Shown here: one piece after another, positions 43,645 to 53,848 of the stretch
Layout of the letters: the number at the start of each line of letters is the position of its first letter
Position numbering within the stretch: position 1 is the stretch's first letter
Origin: Saprolegnia diclina VS20
Taxonomy: Eukaryota; Oomycota; Saprolegniomycetes; Saprolegniales; Saprolegniaceae
Assembly (NCBI RefSeq): GCF_000281045.1
Contig: NW_008246097.1
Span: 101,535-160,786, forward strand
Length of the DNA stretch: 59,252 nucleotides
Direction of reading: 5' to 3'
Made by a program: the position numbers and the translations under genes
The notes under the pieces: generated by a model
Databases searched by the model: none
Told to the model about the DNA's origin: nothing
Seen by the model: the letters and a program-made list of their open reading frames with translations, nothing else

Positions 43645-44110
43645 AAAATAGCAATATCACTAGCAAGCAGAGTGCTCTCTGGGGCCTGGCGATCGCTATC
43701 AAATCTCGTAGTTCTTCTCGAGAGACCACAGACGCGGCGCAGCTGAAGCGTACGGCGAAGTGTTGCTGGGCGAGTTGGACGAACACGCTCACGACCGGCA
43801 TTGGCACGTACCAGCGGATGGCGCCAGAGATCTTCAAGAGCCACGACTACTCGACGGCCGCCGACGTCTACTCGTTCGGTACACCTCTCATCATTAGGGG
43901 TAGGTTTGGTTCAGGGGTAGGGGTGCTGCTCGCCGAGTGCTCGACGCACCACGTTCCGTACACGGACCGCACCAACAAGCCGATGAACCAGCAACATGTG
44001 ATGGCCAAGTGATGGCGGGGGAGCTCACGCCAACGTTTAACGTAACGACGATACCGTCGTGGGTGGTGGACCTCGCGACCGAGAACCTCGATTGGATCCG
44101 GACAAGCGCC
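43645..44110 (+). pseudogene. Decayed protein kinase (TKL-like) fragment
   Basis: The best-preserved part (43781-43879) reads as the activation-loop end and the next helix of a kinase: GTYQRMAPEIF, then STAADVYSFG. Joining over an ordinary intron (about 43880-43921) gives GVLLAECSTHHVPYTDRTN, which continues the same kinase lobe. Downstream, ELTPTF and WVVDLATENL also fit but lie in another frame after a stop near 44010. Upstream, KIAISLA and a degraded catalytic loop region (43645-43740) can be aligned to the AL-x-YLH-x-x-HRDLKSRNVLL stretch of tyrosine-kinase-like kinases, but with stops and lost bases. The N-lobe is absent. It is a host gene remnant, probably a partial duplicate of a TKL kinase from elsewhere in the genome. 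Confidence 0.7.
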
Positions 44111-44566
44111 AGACGATGTTGTCGGTTGCGAGTCGGATGCTCCACGTTGTTTCTTGTGACATTTAAGAGTCTCGGAAGCTATTTCTACCAAACAAACTTT
44201 GCTCGTGCTACCTGTTCAGCAGCAACACAATGTCCAACAGACCACGGACTCGATACCGAAATAAGGAGCCACAAACCACCCTCTTGTTCGGCGCTGCTGA
44301 GGAGCTTGCGTTTGGCTGCTGTTACGTGTACCTAGCTCGGTACTGAAGGCAGCCTCCAACCCAGCGGAGGCATGGGTGCTGCTGCGATAGTACGAAGCCC
44401 GTGCAGTCCACCATCCCAGTAACCCTTGACTAATGACACCATCGATAAACATTTGCAAAGGACTAGATACCATTGTCGTATTATGCTAAGACAGTATTTG
44501 TCTCTATGGTTTGTGTACACTAATGCACCATCCAGCTAAGAATAGGCCTCGAAACCCACATTGCGC
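44111..44566. other. Intergenic, no gene seen
   Basis: Between the kinase relic and the coiled-coil gene. It may hold further decayed kinase sequence, but I cannot recognise any. Confidence 0.4.
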
Positions 44567-47500
44567 ATGTCCAGCACGGACGGGCTTGGCCTTGGCGCGC
44601 GTCGTCGGGCGACCACCGCCGCGCGGCGAACGACGACTCTGGATGGCCTCCACGTTTGTTACTCCATGCGCAGTAGCATATTCACACATTTTGTTTTCGG
44701 CTAGGAGAACGTCAAGAAGGGCGTTGCAACCTACGATCAAGAGCAGCGACAGCAGTCGCGCCGGGCAACCTTGGGGCTGGCCCCCGACCCGCGGACGCTT
44801 CAAGCCAAGCTCGACGCCCTCTCCAAGCAAGCAGTCTCCAACCGTGCCAAGGTCGGCGAGATCAACGACCGCGTCGGTCGGATCCTTGAAGATTTTGACG
44901 ACGCAACCACCGACGCGATGCTGCAGTACGACCTCGCGGGCGCCCGCCTGCCTATTGACGAGATACCGTCGAGCCAGGTACGATCTTTTGCTTCCGACTG
45001 CCAATACAAACCTGCGAACGCAAGGCAAGCCATATATTGGAGTCGATGCGGGCGTCGCTGCACCATGCTGTCATGGCGCAGGCAGAGACATTGGAAGACA
45101 TTCCGACCGAAGACACGACGCTGATTCCGTCGACGACCGACTTCATCGACGATGTCCTCGACTCGTCGCGTCTACAACAGCGCCGACTGACGTCAACCGC
45201 GCTGCAGTTGAGCAAGCTCACGGGCCTCCAGCGCGCCGAACTCGAGGAGAAAATTGCGCTTCTCGAAGGCGCGCTCTCAGACGCCGAGCATCAGTACGCT
45301 ACGCTACAGTTCAAACACGCGTGCGTACTTCGCAGGATCAAGGTCATTTCCACTTATAAGCGGCTAGGGCGCTGGGCAAGGACGTGACGCGACTCAGCGC
45401 CGAGCTCCAATCCCTCAAACAGACGCAAACCAAGCTCCTCTCCAACCTGAGCGACGCCAAGAAGGAGCGAGAGGCTGCCGAGGTGGCATTGCATCTCGAA
45501 GCCCAAGCGCGCGAGGCGGCACTGGACGCTACGATCCGTGGTCTGAAGCGCAAAGAGCTGCAAATGACACGCGCCTTGAGGGAGGCCGAAGACCGCATCA
45601 AACAACTTCTCGAGGCGCCGTCCCCCGCCGCTCCCAGTAGCAGCCCCGGGGTTTCACTGCCGCCATTTGCCACCAGTCCTCCGCCGTTCGAGGCCAATTC
45701 GCCAGTGCTTCCGACGACACCCAAGCCCGAGAGTCCGCCAAAGCCCACGCTTTCTCGCAAAACCACGTCGCGCGCTGAATCGATCAAGGCAAGTCGTATC
45801 TACGCTGGTGCTCCGGTGGTCTACACCCACATGGACACGACTGTGGACGTCGACGGTGCTGCAGCAAAGGACACATCGCCCACGAAGACGCAGGCTGCTC
45901 CGTCGTCGAGCAAGCGCATGGCGTCCTCGACCAAGCTCGCTCTGTCTACGGCGCTGCCGCCACTTTCATCACCGCGTGCAGCGTTAACGTCACCACGCAC
46001 GGGGCCGTCCACGAGCGGCACGAATGCACTTGGCGTATCGACGTTGATCCAACCCTCGTCTCCATTTGCTGCAGTCGCCATGTCAGACTCGAGCGCCACC
46101 GTACCGAGTACATCCTCCAAGGTCGACAGCGTCGTAGTTTTTCCGTGTCAAGCGCCCGAGACGGTACTCGGTCAGCGCATTGTCGAAGCTACGCCAAGCC
46201 CACCAGTGTCTGCGACAGAGGTGACGGAGGCGTGCGTGACGAGTACCCCTCGGTATGCCTTTCTGAGCCGAGGGCCAACGCACCAAGCGTCTAGCGGGGA
46301 CTTGCACAATGACACGATACCGGAAGAGGCCTTGCCCAACACCCTTGCGATGCCGGTAGCCATGCAATCACCGACGTCAGCAAGGGACGTACCATCGTGG
46401 CGGCTGGTGGCGCACGAGGTGTTGAGCGCCATGTCCGACAGCTTGGTACTGCGTCTGCGCTTTGCAGGGCCTACGCGGCCCTCCGAGTCGGTCTCGGTCC
46501 AGCACTGGACCTTGTGTCACTTGGCGACGCACGCTGGCGTCGTCTTTCGCATTTCGGAAACCACGGTGCAAGCCGACGCTTCGGATGGCATTTTTGTTAT
46601 CGTCAAGATGCAGTTGGGGTCGTCACCAGCAATCGCACTGGACGTCGCCGGAAAACACACAGCAAATCATGCACCAGCGCCCATGCTGAAGCATTTGCAC
46701 TCGATCACGGCGCTCTCAACCGCGACGCGTAGTGCGCGATCCAGTGGACCATCGGACGACGCACCTTGTTGCACGGCGGTTTGCGTAATTGACGCATCTA
46801 CCAGCAAAAGCCGCCCCACGACGGCCCGAACCAGCCACGAGAGGTCACTTGTTGAGGGAGGGTACAACGCGACGGGCGAACGCCTCGCTACCACGCATGT
46901 AGCGACAGCTGACATGGCCTCGTCCAGCGAGTCGTCGGACAAGATGTTCTCGGCAGCGGTGCCCGCCCACCGCACCGAACTTGTCTTGTGCGATGCCGGT
47001 GACATGACCCAAGAACCCGAAGGACGACCGAATGACGCCTCCCCAGCCGCAGGAGCCGCTTACACACCAGCGAATACAGCACCATCTTCAGCGAACCATG
47101 CCAGCGACGGTGCAGCATTTGATGCTGCATATCGCAAACCAGCCAGGCATCCGATGGAATCAACGTCGCCGAGTTCAATCGACGTCGCTCAACTGGACCT
47201 TGAGCAACGAAATGCAGCGAGGACGACAAGAGAGGCAAGTGGGCTGGACGGGCTAGAGACGACCAGAAACGTCATACCGGAGAGTGCGCGATGCGCGCTT
47301 CGACGCTTCTCGGACGATGGGACAACGACCGGTCGCAGTCCCTATCTGTCTCCACCTGAAGTGGCTCGTAGTGGCGTGGGGCACGACGCAGACACTGCAT
47401 GTCGACCGAGCCGACGTCTCTCCATCGTACACTCGCCTCTCCAGCCTGACTGTGAGCCACCGCGGGTCGCTGACGAGAGCGTCAACATGGCCGAGCGACC

Positions 47501-47813
47501 ACGCACGAGCTCTGGGCCATTGACGCCGTGGAAGACTGGGATGCCGAATCGGGGTCTCTCAATCGGCGACGGTCGGCCGCAAACGCGGCCCAAGAGCTGC
47601 GCCTGCTTCAAGAACGCAGACTTTTTCAAAAATTCCGCGCGGCTTTCGAGTCACCACGAGCACTGCCCGCTCGTGGACGAGCCGCGCCGCCGACGCCACT
47701 CGCTCGCAGCGACTATGGTGCTCGACAAGACAGTGGACAGCTGTCTACGGTCCCCCGCCAGCGTCAACGTGGTGCAGATCCGGTTTCCGACCAATTCCGC
47801 CTCGAACCGGTAG
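44567..47813 (+). CDS. Coiled-coil protein with long disordered C-terminus, 4 exons
   Basis: Exons 44567-44653, 44705-44977, 45025-45320 and 45368-47813 join in phase to 1,033 residues. The ATG at 44567 is chosen because exon 1 then joins in phase through the 51-nt intron to KKGVATYDQEQRQQSRR. Residues 30-290 are helical: TLQAKLDALSKQAVSNRAKV, AELEEKIALLEGALSDAEHQY and LSAELQSLKQTQTKLLSNL are heptad-like coiled coil. The remaining 700 residues are Ser, Thr, Pro and Ala-rich with no domain I recognise, except a possible short beta-rich stretch near 46410-46640 (DSLVLRLRFAGPTRPS, SVQHWTLCHLATH). No signal peptide or membrane helix. A cytoskeletal or centrosomal scaffold is possible, but this is only inference. 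Confidence 0.7.
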
Positions 47814-48156
47814 ACACACCGACTTACTTGTGTAATATCTATCAATGTATCAGAGCCAGACTGCAGCCCTTGGATTTCTGTCGCGTCCAACGAGCATGCT
47901 AACCCATGATGCTAACGCTGAATGACACCCATCACACTTGTAGGGTTTGGGCAGGGATAGGGGTTGAAGTAAATGCAATGCCATCTCGGAATCGGGGACA
48001 TGCTAGTTTATGCTGTGCACGAGAACAGTCGTAATGTAAAACCAAATTACAGGCTGCATCATCGGCATGCATACACAGCCCCAGCGTCAAGCTGACGTAA
48101 TGTCACCGAGCTTCACCTTACTTACGTTATAGCGTCATATCGTGATGGTATTCGAG
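47814..48156. other. Intergenic between convergent genes
   Basis: Nothing coding seen. It separates the stops of the coiled-coil gene and the first P450 gene by about 340 nt, the widest gap of any convergent pair in the window. Confidence 0.5.
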
Positions 48157-49665
48157 CTACGCCGGGTCGGTACGCGGTGTCAACGACAGCCACATGCCTT
48201 GCTCGGGTGTGATGGAGACGCCGACGGCGTTGGGCATGACGCACGGTGCGTCATGCGGACGCGAGACGACACACCGACGCAAGACTGTCACAAGCATCAC
48301 CATCGCTTCCAGCTGGGCAAAGCGCATGCCGACGCAGTTGCGTGGGCCACCCGAGAAGGTCATAAAGCGGAACGCGCGGTCTTTGGCGGCAATTCCATGT
48401 GCGACCGCGTCATCAAAATGGCGTTCGGGCTTGAACTCATCGGCATCGTCGCCCCAGTTGAGCGGCGATCGGTTCACAAACCAAATCGGGATCGTCATGA
48501 TCGTGCCAGCCGGAACACAATGGTCGTCGAGCGTTAGTGGCGCCTCGAGGTGGCGTATAACAATCGGGCTGGCGGGGAAGAGGCGCATCGACTCGGTGAG
48601 GACCGCCGAGACGTACGGCAGTTGCTGCACCGCCTCGTATGTGATGGGCGCCGACGTGCCGACGACCTTGTCGATCTCGGCCACTGCTTTGGCTTGCACC
48701 TCTGGATGCGTCGCGAGGAGGTAAAGTGCATACGCCATGCTCGTGCTGATCGTGTCCGAGCCCGCAAGCACAAAGGTAAACACATTGTCTGCAAGCGTGT
48801 CGGCGTCCATCGGCGAGTTGTCGGCGGAGGCGGCGTCGACCATGGCTTGGAGAAGATCAGGGTACGTCGAACCCGATGTGCCTGTGTGCAAGGCGTTTAG
48901 CCGCGCCTGCACGATCTCGCTGAGAATCGAGCGAGCGAGCGTCGCTTCCTTGACAAAGCGGCGATTCGCATGCGTCGGCACCCAGTGCAAGTGGCTCAGC
49001 GGCTTGTGCGCCTCGTCAAAACAGCGTCGGTTGGTCTCGCTCAGGAGAAAGGCGAGCGCTGTCGCCATCGGGTTGTGAACGTCGCGTAGCGATTGCAGGT
49101 CGTAGCCAAAGCCCGTGCGTCCGATCGTATCAAGCGCTGACCGCTTCAATAGCGTAAACACGTCCATCGACGGCGTCATTGCCTGCAGCCATATGTCCGT
49201 GAAGCTCTCGGCAATGGACGCCATGGCGGGGACCATGTTGGCAAGGTTCTGCCACTGGAAGGCCCGCGAGACGAGTCGCCGATGCAGCTTCCACTCGTTG
49301 TGCATGAGCTGTACGATCGACCGCTTCCCGACGAGCCGCTCAATGTGCATGTCAATGACAGGCACGGGCGCACGGTAGCTGGACGCGTTTACGACCTGGC
49401 GCACGTGGTCGGCGCGCGTCACGGCGACGCTGGGCTGCGCCATGATGCGGTACGAGACGATGCCGTTGGCATTGGCAGCATCACGGAAGAGGCGCCGCAT
49501 GCCCGAGAGGGTCGAGAGCTGCATGGCTGCGCCGACGAACGGGACGTGGAGCGCGCTTGGGAACGGAAGGCCTTCCAGAAACGGCACGTTGCGGCCGAAG
49601 CGGTGGCACACGACTGCCAGCGCAACAACGAGACTCGCAGCAATCAGGGATGCCACGTCCAGCAT
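48157..49665 (-). CDS. Cytochrome P450, copy 1
   Basis: A single-exon gene of 502 residues. An N-terminal membrane anchor (LIAASLVVALAVVCH) is followed by a Pro-rich hinge (PFLEGLPFP). The I-helix has AGSDTIS, the K-helix has the ExxR motif as ESMR, the PERF-like segment is FKPERHF, and the heme-binding loop is FSGGPRNCVGMRFA with the Cys ligand. The protein is anchored to the ER and inserts one oxygen atom into an organic substrate, using electrons from a reductase. The substrate is not predictable here. Copy 2 lies upstream on the same strand and is very similar throughout, so a recent tandem duplication is likely. Lack of introns fits with neighbours of the same family. Confidence 0.95.
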   Translation of the reverse strand: MLDVASLIAASLVVALAVVCHRFGRNVPFLEGLPFPSALHVPFVGAAMQLSTLSGMRRLFRDAANANGIVSYRIMAQPSVAVTRADHVRQVVNASSYRAPVPVIDMHIERLVGKRSIVQLMHNEWKLHRRLVSRAFQWQNLANMVPAMASIAESFTDIWLQAMTPSMDVFTLLKRSALDTIGRTGFGYDLQSLRDVHNPMATALAFLLSETNRRCFDEAHKPLSHLHWVPTHANRRFVKEATLARSILSEIVQARLNALHTGTSGSTYPDLLQAMVDAASADNSPMDADTLADNVFTFVLAGSDTISTSMAYALYLLATHPEVQAKAVAEIDKVVGTSAPITYEAVQQLPYVSAVLTESMRLFPASPIVIRHLEAPLTLDDHCVPAGTIMTIPIWFVNRSPLNWGDDADEFKPERHFDDAVAHGIAAKDRAFRFMTFSGGPRNCVGMRFAQLEAMVMLVTVLRRCVVSRPHDAPCVMPNAVGVSITPEQGMWLSLTPRTDPA

Positions 49666-49747
49666 GCTTGGGTGACTGTGAGGTCGGCTCAGCTTCTGGC
49701 CATCTTGCCTTCACAACCCGAGCCATGTGCAAAGACAGGTGGCGTTG
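49666..49747. other. Upstream region of P450 copy 1
   Basis: Short leader between the ATG and the conserved CCAAT block. No clear initiator found. Confidence 0.3.
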
Positions 49748-49788
49748 GATTGGTGCATTTTAGCCAATCAACACGCGGCATTGAGATC
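49748..49788 (-). promoter_or_regulatory. Inverted CCAAT pair and conserved block upstream of P450 copy 1
   Basis: GATTGG (49748-49753) and CCAATC (49764-49769) face each other across 10 nt. They are followed by AAC, four variable bases, GG, one base, ATTG, one base, GATC. The same arrangement with the same spacing is found upstream of P450 copy 2 (51838-51879). The block lies 83-123 nt upstream of the ATG. Confidence 0.6.
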
Positions 49789-50092
49789 CAACGATATTTG
49801 ACCGATCGGTCGGCCCTTCTCTCTCGACTGGCGACTTGCAGCAGCACGAAAGACATTGCCGTTGCATTAATGTACTAATGCAATAGTTACTTGGTAAAGC
49901 ATAGACAGTCTATCAGCATGTTCACGCGGGACCTCTGTACCAGTGAGAGTGTAGGTCCAAGCTTCCAGTCTACAGAGTAACGACAAAAATGACAACCAAA
50001 AGCTTAGCAAGTAGAAGTAGAAGTAGACATTAAACACAAGAAGGGCGATTCGGTCTCCTAACTCTTCGGGCCATTCAAGCACCACGCGGGCA
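49789..50092. other. Intergenic between the two P450 genes
   Basis: Distal upstream region of copy 1 and downstream region of copy 2. Nothing coding seen. Confidence 0.4.
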
Positions 50093-51598
50093 CTACGCGG
50101 ATACGGCTGCGCGCGGCGTCAGTGCGAGCCACATACCACCCTCGGGTGTGATCGAGATGCCGACGGCATTGGGCTCCACCGATGGCGCGTCACGTGGGCG
50201 CGTCACGATATATTGGCGCAAGACCGTCGTCAGCACCACGGCGGCCTCCAGCTGCGCAAAGCGCATGCCGACGCAGTTGCGTGGACCGCCCGAGAAGCTC
50301 GCGAACCGAAACGCGCGATCTTTGGCAGAAAACCGATCGCAGTCGGACGCGAGGTGGCGCTCGGGCTTGAACTCGGTGGCGTCGTTGCCCCAGTTGAGCG
50401 GCGACCTGTTGATGAACCACATGGGCAGCGCTAGCAGCGTGCCCGCCGGCACAACATGATCGCCAAGCACCAAGTCATCGTCTGCGTGGCGGTACGTGAA
50501 CGGCGCAGGGGCGTAGAGGCGCAGTGCTTCCGTGAGGACCGCCGAAACGTACGGCAGTCGTTGCACAGCCTCATATGTGATGGGCGACGTCGTGCTGACG
50601 ACCGTGTCGATCTCGGCGACTGCCTTGGCTTGCACGTCCGGGTGCATGGCGAGAAGGAAGAGCGTGTAGGCCATGGCCGAGCTCGTCGTGTCCGAGCCGG
50701 CAAAAAAGAAGGTGAGGACGTTGTCGGCGAGCGTCTTTGCGTCCATTGGCGAGTTGTCAGCGGACGCCGCATCCAGCATCGCCTCCAACAGATCATGATG
50801 CCGCAAGGACGACGCAGCATAGGTCGCGATACGCGCTTGGATGAGATTGTGCAGCGTAGTGCGAACGGTCCTGACGGCATCGGCATGTCGCCGGTTCATC
50901 CGCGTTGGTAGCCAGTAGAGGTGGCTGCTCGGGCACAGCGGCTGCTCGAGGCAGCGCCGGTTGACCTCATTGACGAGGAAATCGAGGGCTGACGCCATTG
51001 GGTTGGCTTCATCGAGCAAGGCGCCCATGTCGAAACCAAAGCCAGTGCGCCCGATGGTGTCGAGTGCCAAGCGCTTTAATAGCGGGAACACGTCGATAGC
51101 CGGCGTTGTCGCCTGGAGCCAGACGCCCACAAATGTCTCGGCGACCGACGCCATGGCCGGGACCATCGCAGCGAGGTTCTGCCACTGAAACGCACGCGAG
51201 ATGAGCCGCCGATGGAGCTTCCACTCGTCGCGCATGAGCAGCGAGACCGAGCGGTCGCCCAAGAAGGCTTGCATGTGCATATCAATGATCGGCGTCGGAC
51301 CGCGGTTCGTGGTCGCCATGTACACTTGGCGCACGTGGTCGGCGCGCGTGACGGCCACGCTGCGCTGCGTAAGAAGCCTGAACGAGACCATGCCGTTGGC
51401 GTCGGCCGCATCGACGAAGAGGCGCGTCATGCCCTTGAGCGTCGACATCTCGGTGGCGACACCGACAAAGGGCTTATGCAGCCCCGTCGGAAACGGTAGC
51501 CCGGGCAGGAACGGCGCGTTGCGGCCATAGCGGTGGCACACGTAAGCGACGAGGATGACTAGGATGGCGGCGCCAGCAGACGTGACTGATCCTTCCAT
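50093..51598 (-). CDS. Cytochrome P450, copy 2
   Basis: A single-exon gene of 501 residues. The start is taken at ATG 51598 (MEGSVTSAGAAILVILVAYVCH); five codons further upstream the frame opens only with GTG. The membrane anchor, hinge (PFLPGLPFPTG), I-helix FAGSDTTSS, K-helix EALR (ExxR), FKPERHL and the heme loop FSGGPRNCVGMRFA are all intact. Compared with copy 1, the I-helix has the canonical Asp-Thr-Thr and the region around the substrate loops (APAPFTYRHADD) differs most, so the two may accept different substrates. The enzyme is expected on the ER membrane. Both copies are close relatives, arranged head to tail with about 430 nt between them. Confidence 0.95.
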   Translation of the reverse strand: MEGSVTSAGAAILVILVAYVCHRYGRNAPFLPGLPFPTGLHKPFVGVATEMSTLKGMTRLFVDAADANGMVSFRLLTQRSVAVTRADHVRQVYMATTNRGPTPIIDMHMQAFLGDRSVSLLMRDEWKLHRRLISRAFQWQNLAAMVPAMASVAETFVGVWLQATTPAIDVFPLLKRLALDTIGRTGFGFDMGALLDEANPMASALDFLVNEVNRRCLEQPLCPSSHLYWLPTRMNRRHADAVRTVRTTLHNLIQARIATYAASSLRHHDLLEAMLDAASADNSPMDAKTLADNVLTFFFAGSDTTSSAMAYTLFLLAMHPDVQAKAVAEIDTVVSTTSPITYEAVQRLPYVSAVLTEALRLYAPAPFTYRHADDDLVLGDHVVPAGTLLALPMWFINRSPLNWGNDATEFKPERHLASDCDRFSAKDRAFRFASFSGGPRNCVGMRFAQLEAAVVLTTVLRQYIVTRPRDAPSVEPNAVGISITPEGGMWLALTPRAAVSA

Positions 51599-51836
51599 AT
51601 ACTCACAATGCACATGCTGGCAAGATGCTCAAACGACGTTCGAAATTTGGGACGATCTGATTGGCGCGTGATCGCAGGTCACAGCACCAGTCGCGGGACA
51701 TGACGTGGCACGCTGAGTGTTATCTGGTTGTGCGTGCACAATAAGAAGCGGAAGGTAACAATAACATCGGACCCCATCGAGCAATAATGTGGTGACCAGC
51801 GTCCGGTTGCAGCGAAGCCGACAGGCTAGACGATGT
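51599..51836. other. Proximal upstream region of P450 copy 2
   Basis: An extra ATTGG is seen at about 51660. No gene. Confidence 0.4.
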
Positions 51837-51879
51837 TTGATTGGCCCAACTCATCCAATCAACGAGAGGTATTGCGATC
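51837..51879 (-). promoter_or_regulatory. Inverted CCAAT pair and conserved block upstream of P450 copy 2
   Basis: TTGATTGG (51837-51844) and CCAATCAA (51855-51862) form a perfect 8-bp inverted repeat around 10 nt. The downstream part AAC-n4-GG-n-ATTG-n-GATC to 51879 matches the block at P450 copy 1 with identical spacing. It lies about 239-281 nt upstream of the ATG and within 100 nt of the stop of the DUF2235 gene. Confidence 0.6.
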
Positions 51880-51970
51880 TTCCACAATTCACTTTTGTCA
51901 CGGACGACAAGAGCATAGTTCACCTTGTGAAAATTGAGATCATTTATAAAGTCGTAGGATGATACAGTGC

Positions 51971-53220
51971 CTACTCGTCTTCCTTGCAGTGGTGTTGCAC
52001 GGGACTGCCCGTCTCGGCCCACAAGTTGGCGGGCGTGATCGTATCGAGCTGAAGACCGCGGGACGTGGCCCAGCGCTGAAGGTTCTCCGGAGCGTACTTC
52101 ATAGCCTTGTTTTGGTAGCGCTCAAACACGGTCTTGTCGATGGTTTCGTTCACCGACGTGTCTTCGTTGATCTTGCGCAAGTGCGTATGCCCGAGCATCA
52201 TGACGCGCTGCTTCCAGTCGATGTCCATTTGCTCGCTGTCCCGAAGGTGCTCGGTGCCGTCGAGCGTAAACTCTTTCTTGAAGACAAGTCCTTGCTGGAT
52301 CGCGCACTGCTGCACCCAGCGCAGCGGAATAAACGAGAGCACGTCCGTGGCGGAGAAGCCGCCGCCAATGTTGCTGTGGACGCCGGCAAACCAGCGCTGC
52401 TCGACAAAGTGCATGGCCTTTTCATCTTCCAAGGCGACCTCTTGGCTGTCGTCGTCGCCAGAGCTCGTAATTTGTCGGATCGAGTCCAGGTTCATGTGGT
52501 CCGTGAAGCGCTTGGGCGGCTCCTCGCAATACATGACTTGAAACGACTCGCGGTGCTCGTCGATCGCCATGGCGTGGACGATGCGGCCAACCTTGGTCGG
52601 GTTCTGGCCGTACCGGTGCCGGTCGCTCCGCGGGTCGGCGGCCACAACGTCAAAGATGCCGACAAAGTGGATCTCAATTGGCGTGCAGTGGTTGATCATG
52701 ATCGCCTCCGTCGTGGTCAGCGACCCCCGCTTCGTCTCGGGCAGCGCGAGAAGCTGGTCTAGAGACCGCGCACTCTTGTTCTTGTGCACGAGCTCGTACT
52801 GGTCCCAGAGCTTGTCGACAGTGGCCGCACTGTCGGGCGCTGCGAGACCGCACGTGTCGATGAACCCGAGGAGGGCTCGCACCTCAAACGCTCCGCGGCT
52901 GAACCTACGGTATCCAAAGGCATAAGGTGTCGTTACAGTGCAGATTGTACGTACCCAAAAAGGTACACCTTGTCGCCGGGGACGTAGACCTTGGCGAGAT
53001 ACTCGTACACATTGTGGATGATGTCCTTCATGCCCACGGCAAGGAGGCCGCCCGTCAAGTAGGACCCCCACGAGGTGCCAACACCGGGAAAATACTCCTT
53101 GATTTGGTCATCGGACGTGGCTGTCGCGTCGTAAAGGCGGTGGACGTTGGTGTCCGACTCGGGCGTGTTCCACGTGCCGTCCATGAAGAGGGCGATGCGC
53201 TTTGGGGTCGTCGTCGTCAT
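51971..53220 (-). CDS. DUF2235 alpha/beta-hydrolase (Tle1-like), 2 exons
   Basis: Exons 53220-52955 and 52904-51971 (intron 50 nt) give 399 residues. The start at 53220 is supported by the core promoter 28 nt upstream, which rules out the longer frame. The N-terminus has IALFMDGTWN and TNVHRLYDA, the signature of DUF2235. The nucleophile elbow GFSRGAFEVRAL is formed across the splice junction, with Ser as the expected nucleophile. FVGIFDVVAADPR and WFAGVHSNIGGGF follow and carry the likely Asp and His of the triad. In bacteria members act as phospholipases (Tle1 effectors); in eukaryotes the substrate is mostly unknown. No signal peptide, so it is likely cytosolic. The protein is complete by length. 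Confidence 0.88.
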
Positions 53221-53233
53221 GAGAGCTCGAGAG

Positions 53234-53254
53234 TGCAAATTGAAAAATGAGAGC
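53234..53254 (-). promoter_or_regulatory. Inr-FPR core promoter of the DUF2235 gene
   Basis: On the minus strand GCTCTCATTTTTCAATTTGC(A) matches the oomycete core closely: TCATTTTT initiator, then CAATTTGC. The A of TCA is near 53248, about 28 nt upstream of the ATG. It is the best match in the window. Confidence 0.75.
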
Positions 53255-53848
53255 AGAGGAAGCCGTGGTGGGTCGCACGCCAACGGTAGTAAAAACAGAG
53301 GTTGATATTCGAGCAATCTTGCAGCTTGGAGGTTGACGGGTGTTTCGAAATTTTACTAAAATTTATCGTCTTGGCGCCATTAGTGGACGCTGCTTAAAAT
53401 GAGACACAAAGGTGTTTCATGGCGCAACGTGCAGTGCGTTCTCCGCCGTGATAGTTCGTTTCCTCTTTTAAACGTCCGACCACTCGAGAGCGATCGTTAG
53501 AGCACCTCGGTGGTGAAGTTACGACGTTCGGCGAGGACCATCGATAGTTCAGAGGTTTATCTTTCAAGGACTCGCATGCCATAGAGGAAATGCAGGTGGA
53601 CGCTTGCACGATGCACGCATATCTCTTTTCGCCAACCGCATGCGGAAGATTGCGCTGGAGAAGCGTCTGAGAAACCTGGAAACCACTGAACCGCCACGTT
53701 GGTTTTTCGAAGGGGCTGTGGCTCGCCACGTCATAGCCCTAGAAACAATATACTATACAAAATGAGATATATTTGAAACGGCACACTTAGTGGGATGCGG
53801 ACTTGATCGAATCATCGGATTGCACCGCTTGGGAAGAAGAACTTCGGA
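53255..53848. other. Intergenic between divergent genes
   Basis: Between the DUF2235 and PRA1-family genes. No coding content seen. Confidence 0.5.
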
